Shown: positions 1 through 12,940, counted from the first letter of the stretch. The stretch is DNA of 64,000 bases from Paulownia fortunei (GCA_019321725.1 CM033114.1:12752278-12816277), one strand, 5' to 3'. Made by a program: numbers and translations. Notes: generated by a model from the sequence alone, not told the origin.

Positions 1-386
1 ATTTCATGTAAGAACACTATTTACATAAATCAAAATTAAGTATATGATTCTACTATCCCGTCTATAGTTTAACATATTTATTTACAAAACCATAACAGAG
101 CGGCTTATTTAAAAACAAAAAAAGAGTTTTCAAAATAGGCTACAAAAACTACTTGATTCAAGGCATATGATCAAACATTTGTCCATCCATTCTAGAGACT
201 CAGTCAACCTCTAAACTTGTATATTTTCACCTGCATCACAAGAATCTAATGAGCTAAATGCTAAATAAGGTGAAATTTATGCAATAATAAATATAGTACA
301 TGTAAATCTCATAAATCAATAAATACATTATTCAATTCAGTATCTTTCTTTCATAAATCATTCTTTTGGGCCATTGAAGTATGGTT
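1..386 (-). mobile_element. Family A LTR, minus strand, 3'-terminal part (cut by window edge)
   Basis: This reads as the reverse complement of the last part of the family A LTR; for example the stretch around 60-250 matches 2340-2510 in reverse. It continues at 2691-4479 after removal of the inserted solo LTR. The extreme LTR end (about 120 bases by comparison with intact copies) lies left of the window. Bases 382-386 (ATGGT) are the left copy of the TSD of the inserted LTR. No coding sequence is seen. Confidence 0.9.
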
Positions 387-2685
387 GTAATGCCCAATTC
401 TCAATTCTTTCCTACATAACCAATAATAAGCATTTTGTATGAATATGCATCTAATCAATGTGCATTATTGAATTATGGCATACAAATAGCATGATTGCAC
501 GAACATGAATAATTGTTATTATATGCTTCAGTTATGATTTAACATGCATTAGTACATGAAATATGAGATCAAACTTTCATTTCTTAATTTAACATATTCC
601 TTAAGTGCCCTTTTTGCAGTGAAAAGCTCGGTATCTCGGTTAAGAAAGATTGATGTGTTGAATGGCAATGAAATGAATTATTTGTATTGCTCCATACTAG
701 TTATATGCTAAAGTGATTAATTACCTAAATATTTATTTGAAATATGTTACATTGGCTAAGAACTAAAAGTATGCACAATGGTGCAATTTGATTGGTTGGT
801 TGACTAGGTTGCATAAAACCATTCTAAACCGCATTGCACTTGATTATAACACCAAAGAATCAATTTTTGTCATCTCCTTAGCCCATTAACGTGGCTTTTG
901 GCATGAGAAGACACCAAGCATGATGCAACCAATCATCACCCTCCACTTACCTCTCTTTGAAAGGTCAAAGAAATCATTTTCATCCATATTTCTTGTGGAA
1001 GCACTTCAAAAACGACCAGCCCTTATTCTCCTAAGTTTCTCCTAAATTTCTACACTCTCATACTCACAAAAGTTGAATTCAATCCATAGGTATCCGTAGA
1101 ACACAAGCTAGAACAAGTTTCCATCCTTTTAAGCTTGAAAACCGTTGATTTTGAAGCTTAAATCCAACTTAATCAAGGTATATTCTTTTTCAATGTTTCT
1201 TATGATGAATTTGTAGTATCTTGGATGGTTACATGTTTTAGTATGCTTTTTTATGATTGAAAACTTAAGTAAGTTACACTTGAAGCCAAAACCAAGCTAG
1301 TTAAGCTAATTTTTAGCAAAATTGATAGTCTTGTGAAATTGTTTAATTTACTTGTTTCTATTGATTTTGTAATGCTTATATTGTGTTTGGAAGTTTCTTT
1401 TAATGATTGAAAAAAATAGCAATTAGTTTTCTTAATTGAAGGTTAGAATCAATTTAAGTTAGAATCAAGTTTACGTCATTTTAATTCGGATTGTGTTCAT
1501 GTTTTAGAGGTTGCCCTAATAATTATGTTTCAATTATTAGTTATTTAATGGCTGCCCTAATATTTAATGTCTTGAATTAGTAGTAAAATATGGAGTATGC
1601 ATTGTTTTTAAGGTTATATAATTGATATGTAATTCTTTACAAAAGATTGAAAAGTGTATATAAACTTTAACTAGAATAGACTAAATGATTTATAAAAAGG
1701 ATATTAAATGGTACATGATTTGATTATGTTAGGCCTTTAACACATCCTATCTTCCAAAGAGATTGGCCTTTTCACCTAGCACAAAGTGGACTTGAGGTAA
1801 GTTGAAGCTTTCATTTGGTGTATCACAAGAATCATATAATGTTTGTTCATGTTTTAATGTGATTGTTGTTGTTTGTCAAATGATGTAATGTTTGATGCAT
1901 TTATGGTTTATGAAGCATGACACTATTAAGAATATAATGAGGTTTTTGAAAATGAAGTATGGTACTTGATTGATGGTCGGGTAGACAAGGGACGCGGGAG
2001 GGACCGGCGGACCCAACAAATGGTGGCAAATACTTGAGGTTGAAAAACCGGTATAGGAAAGCCACAATGAATGAGATAGAATACGGCTAATACCTGAGGT
2101 TGAAAGACCAAGTATGGAAACCCCGTATTAGTTCTCTTATTGGCCAATCATTATGAACAGGTTCCGAAAACTATGGTCTATCGCTATTAGTTAGGTACCA
2201 CACTTCAAGGGCCCTAAAGAATGATTTATGAATGAAAGTTATTAAATAGAATATTGCATTTAATGATTTATGAGATGTGCATATATGTTATTTGTTATTG
2301 CATCAGTTTCATCTTACTGAGCCTTTAGCTCATTAGATTAATGTGATGCAGGTGGAAATGTACAGGTTTAGAGGTTGACTGAGTCTCTAGAGCGGCCGGA
2401 CAGAGATTTGTTCATATGCCATGCTTCAACCTGTTTTGTAGTTTATTTTGAAAACTCTGTTTTGTTTTTAAATAAGCCGCTCTGTTATGATTTTGTAAAC
2501 AGATGTACTCAGTTTTAATATATGTATATGGTGTGTTTAAAATGATTCAAGTTCTTTCTCTTATAGCTAAAAATGGGAACTTTTATTAAAAAAACCATAA
2601 CTCTAGTAAAGATGAAAAATTAACATTTCTTGACTTAACTGTATCAGCTTGTTTAGCCTCTGCAGTTAGGTTAAGGGGTGTTACA
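387..2685 (+). mobile_element. Solo LTR, family A (Tekay/Del-type gypsy), with TSD ATGGT
   Basis: A complete 2299-bp LTR beginning TGTAATGCCC and ending GGGTGTTACA. It is flanked by perfect 5-bp duplications ATGGT at 382-386 and 2686-2690. It matches 27719-29981 (same strand) and 58274-60536 (opposite strand) over its whole length. No internal retrotransposon sequence is attached, so this is a solo LTR, the usual product of LTR-LTR recombination. Assignment to a Tekay/Del-type chromovirus rests on the copy at 27719, which follows a chromoviral integrase and polypurine tract. A GC-rich patch near 1985-2010 stands out from the AT-rich background and recurs in the other copies. Confidence 0.93.
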
Positions 2686-2690
2686 ATGGT
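2686..2690. repeat. Right TSD copy (ATGGT) of the solo A LTR
   Basis: Identical to 382-386, directly outside the LTR terminal CA. Removing 387-2690 restores a continuous minus-strand A LTR, which confirms the insertion site. Confidence 0.92.
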
Positions 2691-4479
2691 ACTTAACAGA
2701 TAGCGATAAACCATGATTTTTGGAACATGTTCATAATGATTGGCTAATAAAAGAAATAATACAGGATTTCCATACTTGGTCTTTCAACCTCAGGTATTAG
2801 CCGTATTCTATCTCATTCATTTTGGTTTTTCTATCTTGATTTTTCAACTTCAAGTATTTTTCACCTTTTGTTGGGTCCGTCGGTCCTTCTTGTGTCCCTT
2901 GCCTACTCAACCATCAATTAAGTACCATACTTCCTTTTCAAAAACCTCATTATATTCTTAATAGTATCATTCATCATGAACCGTAAATGCATCAAACATT
3001 ACATCATTTGATAAATAATGACAATCACATTAAAATACGAACAACATTATATAATTCTTGTGAAATAACAAATCGAAGTTTCAACTTACCTCAAGTCCGC
3101 TTTGTGCTAACTGAAAAGATCAGTCTCTTTGGAAGATATGATGTGTTAAAAGCCTAACATAATAAAATCATGTACCTTTCAATATCCTTTTAATTAATCA
3201 TATAATCTAATCAAATTAAAATTATATACACTTTTCAATCTTTTGTAAACAATTCCATATCAATTACAAGACTTAAAAAACAATACATACTCCATATTTA
3301 CTAGTAATTCAAGACATTAAAATTACAACCACTAACTCACTAATAATTCAAGTATAAAATATTAGGGCAGCCCTCAAATCTTGAACACGATCCAAAATAT
3401 CTAAATTAATATGGCAAAAACTCGGTTCTAACTTAAATTATTTCTAAACATCAATTAAGCAAATTAATTGTTATTGCTCTCAATCATTCATAGGTACTTC
3501 CAAATAAAATATAAGCATTACAAGATTAATAGAAACAAGTAAAATAATTATATTTCACAAGGCTATCAGTTTTCCTAGAAACTAGCTTAACTAGCTTGGT
3601 TTTGGCTTCAAGTCTATCCCATTTGAGTTTTCATTCATACAAAAAGATATTAAAATATGTTAACATCCAAGATACCATAAATTCATCATAAGAAATAGTG
3701 AAAAAGAATATACCTTGATTAGATTGGAATTAAACTTCAAAATCTATAGTTTTCAAGCTTAAAAGAGTGGAAAATTATTCTAGTTTGTGTTCTATGGATT
3801 CCTATAAATTGAATTCAATTTTTTGTGAGTATGAGAGTGTAGAAATATAGGAGAAACTTTGGAGAAGAAGGTCTGGTCATTTTTTGATGAGCTTCCACAA
3901 GAAAATATGGATAAAAATAATTTCTTTGACATTTTAAAGAGAGGTAAGTGGAGGGTGATGATTGGTTGACTGATACTTGGTGTCTTCTCATGCCAAGTTT
4001 ATGGGCTAGGAAGATGAGAAGAATTGATGCTTTGGTATTATAATCAAATGCAATGCAGTTTAGAATGATTTCCTACAACCTACCAATCAAATTGCACCAT
4101 TTTGCATTAGTTTGTAGCCAAATGTGACATATTTCATGCAAATATTTATGCAAATAATCACTTAAAAATATAACTAGTATGGAGTAATACAAACAATTCA
4201 TTTCACGATCATTTAGCACAACAATCTTCCTTAACGAAGATACCGAGCTTTTCATTACAAAAAAGCATTGAAGAAATATGTTAAATCAAGAAACCAAAGT
4301 TTGATCTCATATTTCATGTACTAATGTATGTTAAAGCATAACGTGAGCATAAATAATAATTATTCATATTCATGCAATCATGTTATTTGTATGTCATAAT
4401 CCGATAATACATATTGGTTAGATGTATATTCATGTAAGATGTTTATTATTGGTTATGTAGAAGATAATTGAGCATTACA
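2691..4479 (-). mobile_element. Family A LTR, minus strand, 5'-terminal part
   Basis: This is the continuation of 1-386. It reads in reverse as an A LTR and ends at 4479 with the complement of TGTAATGCTC. The short plus-strand frame at 2740-2961 is an antisense LTR frame shared by several A copies, not a gene. The LTR is more diverged from the other A copies than they are from each other, as expected for an older host LTR. The base after it starts CCATG, which would be its TSD, but the partner copy lies outside the window. Confidence 0.9.
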
Positions 4480-5060
4480 CCATGAGTCCACATATAACTT
4501 ACTTACAATCATGGCAAGTATGGCTTCTTGTTCATAACTTGAAGCACAACTAACCATCTCCAACAAAAAAATTGGAATTCTTTGAGGTACTTTAACCCCT
4601 TGAATCTCATTTAACTATGCAGATTACACTCTTACTGATGTTGTTAAGATAAGATGGTTGTACCTTATTCCTCCTCACAGATCTTCCTTCTGGTTAGGAA
4701 ACGAGTGATAAATGGAGTCTTTCTTGCAAAACGAACAAATGATTAGGGGTTCCCGGGGTTGGCTCGGGGATACCCATCTGATGCTCAAGTTAGTATTAGA
4801 GCAAGAGAAAATGAATGTCCAAAACAAATGACGTGCCTTAAAATGGTGAAGAATGAGGATATTCATACTCGTTACTGGAGGGTATAATCCAATGTAGTAT
4901 GGCGTATAGACCATTTGGGCTTCTTGAACCAGCGGGCTTAGGCTTTATGGTTTTTGTGGACTTAACCTAAGCATTGTACTCCATCTTTTTTGTTGATTTG
5001 TCAACTTGATGGACTTGGCCTATTGGGTCTTGTGGATCATGGCGCATCACTTACCATATC
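4480..5060 (-). mobile_element. Possible degenerate LTR or promoter-like remnant (unclassified)
   Basis: No coding domain is recognised. Read on the minus strand, the block has a locally GC-rich part (4740-4790) with a 'gagc-atcag-tgggta-cccc' arrangement that resembles the U5 end of some plant gypsy LTRs. That resemblance is from memory and weak. The minus frame at 4675-4914 shows no family motif. It may equally be old host sequence. It differs from the A and B families on either side. Confidence 0.25.
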
Positions 5061-6174
5061 CACATTTAGGTAAATTATAGAAATAAAATAGAGTAAAAAA
5101 AATTTTGGTATCTAAGTTTTGGTATTAATATTCAAGATGATACTATAGTTTTTACATATGCTCTAATTGATACTCAAGTTTTTCCATTATTATCAAATTA
5201 ATACATGTGTGTTTACAAATACTCTAGTTAATATCTAAGTTCTGCCATAAAATTTCAAATGATACATTTAATGAATTTCATCTATTATCCATCTAGAGAT
5301 TTTTACAATGATGGATACACCTTTTTTTAAGTTCTTGTGATTTAATTTTAAGTGTCCATTTAATTTTCATGACATATTCATGTGACTAAATATTTTATCA
5401 TTATGACAACATAAATATAAATTCAAGTAATAACAAACCATGACATAAATAAGAATTATAAATATTTCATAATTTAATAATGAAATTAAAAATTAAATAC
5501 ACTTGGATAGGGATAGATAGTTTTGAAAATAAAATTTTTTGAGATGATATTTAAGTTTAATTTTTAAAAGTTGAGTGAAAAAATCATAATAGAGAATTAG
5601 TGAGTTTTCCTAAAATTGCAGCACATATTGAGGGACTCTATTCAATTCTTCATTTAGAATTTTTGTAATTATAAAAATTTAATTTCAATTATCCATTTAA
5701 ATTCTCTTGATGTACTCATCTGACTAAATAAATCCTATCATGATATGAATATAAATTATAATAATATATAATCATCTAAGTAAGATATTTAAATATTCAT
5801 AGTTTAATAACGACTAAGAATTAAATTGCACCTTGATAGGGTCCAATAATCTTGAAAATAAAATTTCTTAAATGAGATTTTAGATTTAATTCTAAAAGTT
5901 AAGATTTAAAAAAAAAAGAGTAGAGAGAATTTGATTTTTTTAATTTCATATTGTTTATCTTATTTGCTCTAATCTTTTTTACAAACTCAAATAATTTAAA
6001 GATTAAATTTATAATCTCATCTAATATTTTTTTAAACACTGGCTCCCTATACATGTTATTTTATTTTTTTAATTTTTTTAGATGATGAATATATATTATA
6101 ATAGATACTGACAAAATTTGTTAACTAATACTGAATATAGATATTGGTATAACAATAATTTTGACAAGTTAGCA
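5061..6174. other. AT-rich non-coding stretch with a diverged direct repeat
   Basis: No gene is seen. A segment of about 245 bases at 5345-5590 recurs in diverged form at 5690-5935. Shared blocks are a 'catgtgactaaata'-like start, a 'gataggg' core and an 'aaaataaaattt...gagat' end, in the same order and direction. The rest is simple AT-rich sequence with poly-A and poly-T runs. Confidence 0.5.
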
Positions 6175-6216
6175 CATGTGTGTGCATGTGTGTGTGTGTA
6201 TATATATATATATATA
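6175..6216. repeat. Compound microsatellite (TG)n(TA)n
   Basis: A run of TG dinucleotides with one interruption is followed directly by about nine TA dinucleotides. It sits just outside the truncated B LTR. Confidence 0.9.
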
Positions 6217-6309
6217 CTTTTGTCAAATGTAGCACTTTGAGAAACAGTAAAATATTTTCTCACATATCACCCTACATATAGAAAAATCACTATTTATATA
6301 TAGTCAGCA

Positions 6310-8919
6310 CTTTACATAATAATAATGAATGTACAAATTAGAATATGCCCACAACACAACTCAACAGGTCGTCATCCATGTACACTGATCCTCAGAACCT
6401 ATAGAAACCCCAACAGCTTGCCCAGTAAGTCCATGGTATCAAGTATCACCAGACTTACCTACAATACATAAACTATATGAGCTAATGCTCAAAAAGTAAA
6501 TATTATGCATGTCAAAGAATAATCCACAATATCAAATCATGCATCTCAAAATGTTATGCCCACAATGCAATTCCATGCATCAAAACATTTCTCTCAAAAT
6601 CATTTCTTTCTTGGGCCCCTGACCAATGCTACTATCTCATGCACTGGAAAAGAGCTCTGCACATCGCCATAATCCAATGGCCAATAATCATAAAAGTATG
6701 TAAATCCATGCACACTCATACGCATGCAAATCCATGCACGTAAACCTACAAATCCATGCATGCTTCGGTGCACTAGTAGTGGTCAGTAAAATATTTTCGT
6801 TTCTCAAAATCATGTCGTGCAATGCAAGATTTATCATATGCTTGTATATGATACATGCACGTGTCAATGCCCATGTATGTATGCTCAATGGACATGAATG
6901 ACAGTAATGCATGTCCTCTGCTATGCATATATGATCTATGGTATTACATATAAATCACACATTTACTATATCTATGTATTATAGTTGCAAATGAATCTTT
7001 ACTTACCTTTGATCGGTTGTGTGTTACTTTTAGGTTTCTTAAGTATTACTCCCCAACCCTAGATATGAAGCAATCTGTAAAAATACAAGATATCAATCAC
7101 CATCCTCAATTAACAAGTTCATTATACCTAATGTAGTATAAAGATCTTGAATCTAAATTTAACTAAACAACCTTGCCACTTAGAAACTATAACCGAAGAC
7201 AACTTTCTACGTACCTTTGTTCCACATCTTAAATGTATACTAACCTCACTTAATTGATGTATTATAACTCTAAAAATATTTCCCTAAATGTTAGGGATCA
7301 AATGCACCACATCTATGCTAGAACATGTTAATGAACCAAATGGGATAAATTCACCACTTCACACATTTTCTTGCTACCACATTAATTTGCATGATGATTT
7401 TGACACACTTAGACAAATTCATTCACTCCCCAATTTTTATCACACTTATCTAACATCAAAAAAAATGTAACCATGTCATATAATGGCTAAAAATCATGGA
7501 TATAGCTTGCCAAGTTCAGCTCCCTTCACAGCATACTGAAACAGATTTTTCCTACGGTGACAGTTTTACGCACTTCATGACATTAATGGTTTTGGCACCC
7601 TTACGTATATTCAATCTCTCCCAAATTTTTACCACACTTATATAACATATACACAGAGACAACCAGGTTATATTATTTCCAAAACTAATGGATTTAGCTC
7701 CCCTAATTCAGTCTCCTTCACAGCACACCAAAACCGATTTTGCTACTTTGGCAGTTTGAGTATTTCTCCAATATCATTCTCTATTTCAAATTCTAATCGA
7801 TCAAAATTCATTCCAATACTCTTAACTCATATATGGACATGTAAATGGTAATAATTGTATGTTTTATTCAATATACCATACACTTTTGAAGCCTAAAATA
7901 CAAGAAAACAGTAAGGTGACAGTTTCTACGACAAGTATTTCCTATTAAGTGTTTCTCATCAAAAACCCTTTCTTTGTGCACCAAAGTCTAACTAAAAACT
8001 TCCTAAAACTTTTATAAGAGATATTTAAAGCTTAGTAAACAATAAAACCATTCAGAATAATCTGAAAACCAAAGGCAAAATCGTAGATAAGTGTTACCTA
8101 TGCAGATTTTGAGGTTAAACTTGATGGTAATCACTTCTCCTTTGCTTTTCTTGCTTTTATTTCAACTTGGAATCAATTTGGAGCACTTGGATACCTTAAG
8201 GTATGTATTTGGAAGATGAAAATGGCTGAAATGATGGTCTGGTCATGGCTTAAGGGTGAAGGGTTTGAGGTGTTAGCTTAAGCTTAATAAGAAAGCATGA
8301 GGTGGCAAAGCTTGAGGTGGCATGTAATGGTATAATCTGATTTTCTCCCTTATCTTGAATCCCTAATCTTGTGTGTCTCACATATTCTTATTTGGTTGCA
8401 ATATATCTTAGTCACCATTCATTCCCATAGGTAATTCCTATGTCCATTCATTCGATCTCCAAACCGATTGACATCCGATTCTTAAATGATTGTCTAGTTT
8501 GCACTTCTAAAATCATATGCACATATAAACCTTGTATTATGATACTTAAATCACATTATATCATGTCCAATATCCCAAGTATGTTAATCCATGGATGTAT
8601 ACTTTTAAAACACCTCGATCAAATTAAATCGAATCATATAAACTTACTAGTAACACCTTTAACACTTCCAAAATTATAACATATAACCTATGAATATCTA
8701 ATATATGGACCAATCTTTTCTTTTTCTTATTTAAATATAGAATTTCTTAATTAGGTTATAAGATCTCAACCACTAATATCATGTAATACCATTAGAGGTC
8801 TAACGATTAAGAATGCTACATAAGATGCCATGTAAATATTAATGCATATTAGCATATAAGTAGCATGTAATGCATGAATCACATTGGCCAAGTGAGTAGT
8901 GTGAGGATTGGGTATTACA
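6310..8919 (-). mobile_element. Family B LTR, minus strand, 3' end truncated
   Basis: This matches the intact minus-strand B LTR at 49808-52664 from about its position 250 onward: the 'caacaggtcgtcatcc' block at 6362, the 'catgcttcggtgcactag' block near 6758, and the final GGGTATTACA at 8910-8919. The LTR's outer 3' end is missing at the left, so no TSD can be scored. The left boundary is approximate (6300-6350). Small frames such as 7288-7470 and 8440-8679 carry no domain and are not genes. Confidence 0.85.
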
Positions 8920-9480
8920 TGATTTGTAAAAAGGATTTTAAATGACTCAATATAAGATTGATTTAAAATTAACCATAATGACAAAAAATAGCTCAAAATA
9001 AGTGTTTAAGAATTTGATATCCATTGTATTATGAGATTGTCCAAACAAGCTCAATGGATTTGTTTTATGGATTTGAAATTCTTAACTTCAAATCCATCAA
9101 TCTAAATGAAGTTTTAGAGAATTTGAAAAAATTCATATAATTTGATATTAATGACAAAACTAGGGTATCAATGAGCAATTTTAAAAACTTATATGTCAAT
9201 ATGATATAAATAGTAAAACTTAATTACCAAAATAATTTGTTTCTTAAAAAAAACAATACTAATAAATACAGTGTAACAGAGTCAAGCAATATGAAAGATC
9301 TAATGATAACATAGCTGAGGTTGCATTATATCCCAATCATAAGTCAACAAAACAAGAATACATAAAGTTCTCTAATTCCTCCAATATATGTTTTGAGTTT
9401 GGCTTGTTGGGATTTTGTGAAGCTTTTTTTGTAATATATTATAATTAAAAAAAATATTTATCAAAATACCATCTAATGTA
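8920..9480. other. AT-rich stretch, nothing recognised
   Basis: Immediately outside the B LTR. No open frame of interest, no repeat shared with the rest of the window and no terminal inverted repeat could be identified. Confidence 0.6.
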
Positions 9481-10954
9481 AAGTTGTTAAGTTTTAATGG
9501 CAAAGCGTCAACCCTAACGTTGCTTTCACAAAATCTTTATTTTTTATAATATAAAACGAAAGCGTTAGACAACCAAACAATTTATTTCTTTTTCTAAAAA
9601 AGAAGGTGTCACGTGTCATAATGCTTTCTTTCAAAAAATATTTTTTCATTTCCAAGCCTTTTTTAGGCATCAATCAATCCGTCATCAGCACAACAAATGC
9701 ACGCCATCAGTTTTGTGTATTTGAATGGTAACGACCTTCTTTTTTCTTCACAATAATTCATTTTTCACCTAACCATTTATTCTTCTTCATAAACATTTCT
9801 TTTGGATTCATCCACCACTTCTGCATTTCTGTACTATCATTTCTCTACATTCACTAACAAAAATAAGAAAAGGGGTTATTCTCCACCCCTACCACCACTC
9901 CACCTACCAGTAACAACATTATACGAGGAGTGGCTGCAGCAACGACGACTGCAACGACTACGGAAGTTGTTTGGAAGGTAATTATTATTGTGTTAATCAT
10001 TTTTATTTTATAAAATTTATTTTTAATACCATTCAAATTTTTAATTGTCAGGTAGTTTGACTTACATCCTGAAAGCAGTGACAACAGTAGCACTAAAGTA
10101 GCAATATCATAAAGTAAATTTTCTCTTAAATATTAATATTTATAATTTTTTCATTGTTTCTATAAAAATGTGATTATTTATTGCTTATGTTTATATTTAT
10201 GTTATTTGATAATGTGTACTATGTTATGAAAATAGAATGTAAATACTTAGTATATTTTAAATTATCTATTCGACCTTGAAATAAAATCATGAAGTAAACA
10301 ACTTTTTCTGATAGTGTAGAATGTAGATATTTATATTTATGTTATTTTTTTTGAAATTAAAATTTATTTACTATTGGGTGTGCACTATATTTTGAAATTG
10401 GGATATTATTTTGCAGCAAATTTAAATACTACATGGATAATAAGAATTTCCTTTATTGATGTTATGATACTGCAATAGCTAATAGGATAAAATTGAGACA
10501 ATATTAATATACATGTTGTAGTGTATAATAAACATAAAATTATAGTATTTAGCAATTAAAATTCTTCTATTTATCTTAATTGCCAATTACACCATGAAAA
10601 ATTAAAATCTAATTTATTTATTTTTGTTTTTAACAGAAAAAAAAGACTAAACCAATACACAAGCTGTATATAAACATTGTTTCTCATAAATAAAACAAAT
10701 ATCAACAATTGATTTAGTTTTAGCCATTTTGTTAGCTTTAGAACAAAGAAAGCTTGACTATTTGCAACTTTATATAATAGGTGGATTTTTAAATGTTCAC
10801 ATTAATCCGTATTTTGTTTGACTTCATAAGAGGTCACACCAACCATTTCTGTATGTTGTGACTAATCAAAATATTAATAATAAATAAAAAAATAATCTAT
10901 ATGTACATAAAATAACATGTACATCAAGGCTTTTCGGATCAAATATATATTAAA
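9481..10954. other. AT-rich region upstream of the MULE; small imperfect inverted repeat and possible exon-like patch
   Basis: An imperfect inverted repeat lies at about 9508-9575, with a 'taacgttgctttc' arm against a 'gaaagcgtta' arm. A short GC-richer plus-strand patch at about 9880-9980 ends in an AAG|GTAATT context resembling a plant splice donor. It could be a 5' exon of the MULE further downstream or chance. No MULE terminal inverted repeat with a 9-bp TSD was found. Confidence 0.3.
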
Positions 10955-11830
10955 AATTTAAATGCATTATGAAATATACAATTTTAAATAATTATTATAA
11001 TAAGAATATTATTATAAAATAATAAAATAATATTTATATATGAAAATATAGTTAATAAATATGTTTATTAAATTAATTTAAAAAAGGTAATTATTTCAAA
11101 ATCATTATTACAAATATAATAAGTATATATAATGACCAAATAAGAAATTGGGATTTGAAATTAAATTAAAAATGAAATATATTAAAAAATAATTAAGTAT
11201 AATTTATTATTATTCTAAAAATAATAAAATAATATTTATATATGAATATATAGTTAAGAAATATGTTTAATAAATTAATTTAAATAGGTAATTATTTTAA
11301 AATCATTATTATAAATATAATAAATATAAATAATGACTAAAAAAGAAATTAGGATTTGAAATTTACTTAAAAATGAAATATATTAAGAAATAGATATATA
11401 TAACTTATAATTATTATACAAATAATAAAAAAATATTTATATATTAAAATATAGTAAATAAACATATTTATTAAACTAATTTAAAAAAGGTAATTATTTT
11501 AAAATCATTATTACAAATATAATAAGTATAAATAATGATTAAAATAAAAAATAGGGACTTCAAATTTAATTAAAAATGAAATAAATAAAAAAAGATAAAT
11601 ATAATTTATTATTATTTTAAAAATAAAAAAATAATATTTATATATAGATATATAGTTAATAAATATGTTTATTAAATTAATTTAAAAAAGATAACTATTT
11701 TGAAACCTTTATTACAAATACAATAAATATAAATACTGACTAAAACAAGAAATTGGGATTTAAAAATTAATTAAAAATGAATTAAATTAAAAAATTGATA
11801 AATATAAATTATTATTAATGTTAATATTAA
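10955..11830. repeat. Tandem array, ~201-bp unit, about four copies, extremely AT-rich
   Basis: The landmark 'ggtaattattt(c/t)aaaatc' occurs at 11086, 11287, 11489 and, diverged, at 11690, giving spacings of 201, 202 and 201 bases. Each unit also carries 'aatatttatatatga', 'aataaatatgtttattaaa' and 'gaaattgggatttgaaa' blocks in the same order. The copies differ by scattered substitutions, so the array is not a recent expansion. It ends about 80 bases before the MULE reading frame. Confidence 0.88.
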
Positions 11831-11910
11831 AATAACAAAATTTTAATATTTTGATATTAACACAATTTCTTTCAATTATTGTTTCCTAATGAATAATTGC
11901 ATTTATTTAA

Positions 11911-12940
11911 ATGACACCTGAAAGAAAAGTTACAGTTATGGTCTATGTAGGAGGTCAAATGTCATAAAATTCTGTAAAATATGATCGCCTTCCAATTGCA
12001 TACATGAGAATACCTTGTACAACAACTTTTTCAAAATTATTGTTAAAATTTTATGAGCACACTTGTATTGATAGCAATCAATTCTTGTTAAAATTGTTTG
12101 CTAAATTTTCACAAGTCTACATGCAACGGATAAAGAATCAATTATGCACATCAAATAAATAAGTTTGAGAAGGCTCTTGATGAGATTAAAAGCATTAAAC
12201 CAGAAGTGTTTGAATACTTATTGAGAATGAGAAATGGGCATTTGCTCATGATGGAGGGTGGCAAGGCGGGCTTCTGATCACCAACATGTCTGAGTGCATT
12301 AATGCAGTACTAAAAGGTGCTCGTCGCCTTCTAGTCACAACTACAATGAATATAACATTTCATTATTGTGCTCAATATTTCCATAAATAGGTGCTAAAGG
12401 TAAATAGGATGATGCAAAACAATCAAAAGGTAGACTGATTATGCTGAAAAAAATACAAGTATAGGGAGGCACACTACTTGCATCAAATTGCAACCATGTT
12501 TGACCACAATCAGCAGTTTGCTTCGGTTATCACAAAACGCACCATGGAAGTATACATGGGGTTTATAAACACGTTGTGAAATTAATGTTAAGGGATTGTA
12601 CATGCGGTAAATGGAAGTTATTTTTGGGATTCCGTGCTCTCATGCTCAGAAGGTGTGTGCTGCTTACAAGCTTAACTCTACAGTTCTCGTGAAACTGTAT
12701 TATAACCTACAGAGTTATAGATATACATATGTTGTTATATTCGAGTCGTACATGGACGAAGATTATTGGGACACAACCGATTTGAGTTATTTCATGATAG
12801 CACTTTACGACATTATCCCAACTAAGGCAGAAATCAAACTTCTCGCATCCCAAATGAGATGGATTGGGCATAAACTCATGCGAGAGAACAAGCCTGACAT
12901 AACAACATCCAACACAGAGTCAGCAATAACCTTCTTTTGA
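11911..12940 (+). pseudogene. MULE (Mutator-like) transposase pseudogene, catalytic core deleted
   Basis: The N-terminal piece (11911-12163) starts with ATG and reads with one stop through a 'VTVMVYVGGQM' start and a 'YEHTCIDSNQF' segment, typical of plant MuDR transposase N-termini. It then jumps directly to the C-terminal third: 'FEKALDEIKSIKPE' at 12156, then 'AFAHDGGW' and 'NMSECINAVLKGARRL'. A SWIM zinc finger follows near 12600-12660 (CTCGKW, then PCSHA after a frameshift), and then a 'MDEDYW' tail. The central DDE catalytic region is absent, so the protein cannot transpose. Several stops and at least two frameshifts are present. By family knowledge the full protein would cut and paste MULE DNA in the nucleus. 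A PMD pseudogene follows on the same strand. Confidence 0.85.

Noticed and set aside
4675..4914. 79-codon minus frame in the unclassified block
   Set aside because: No recognisable domain and no conserved neighbours. Possibly part of a degenerate LTR.
6688..8679. Several short frames (6688-6912, 7288-7470, 8440-8679)
   Set aside because: All fall inside a B LTR and are not conserved as frames in the other B LTR copies.
9854..10093. 79-codon minus frame rich in Val and Ala
   Set aside because: Low-complexity reverse reading of a CAA/ACG-rich patch with no domain. The plus strand is at least as likely to be meaningful.
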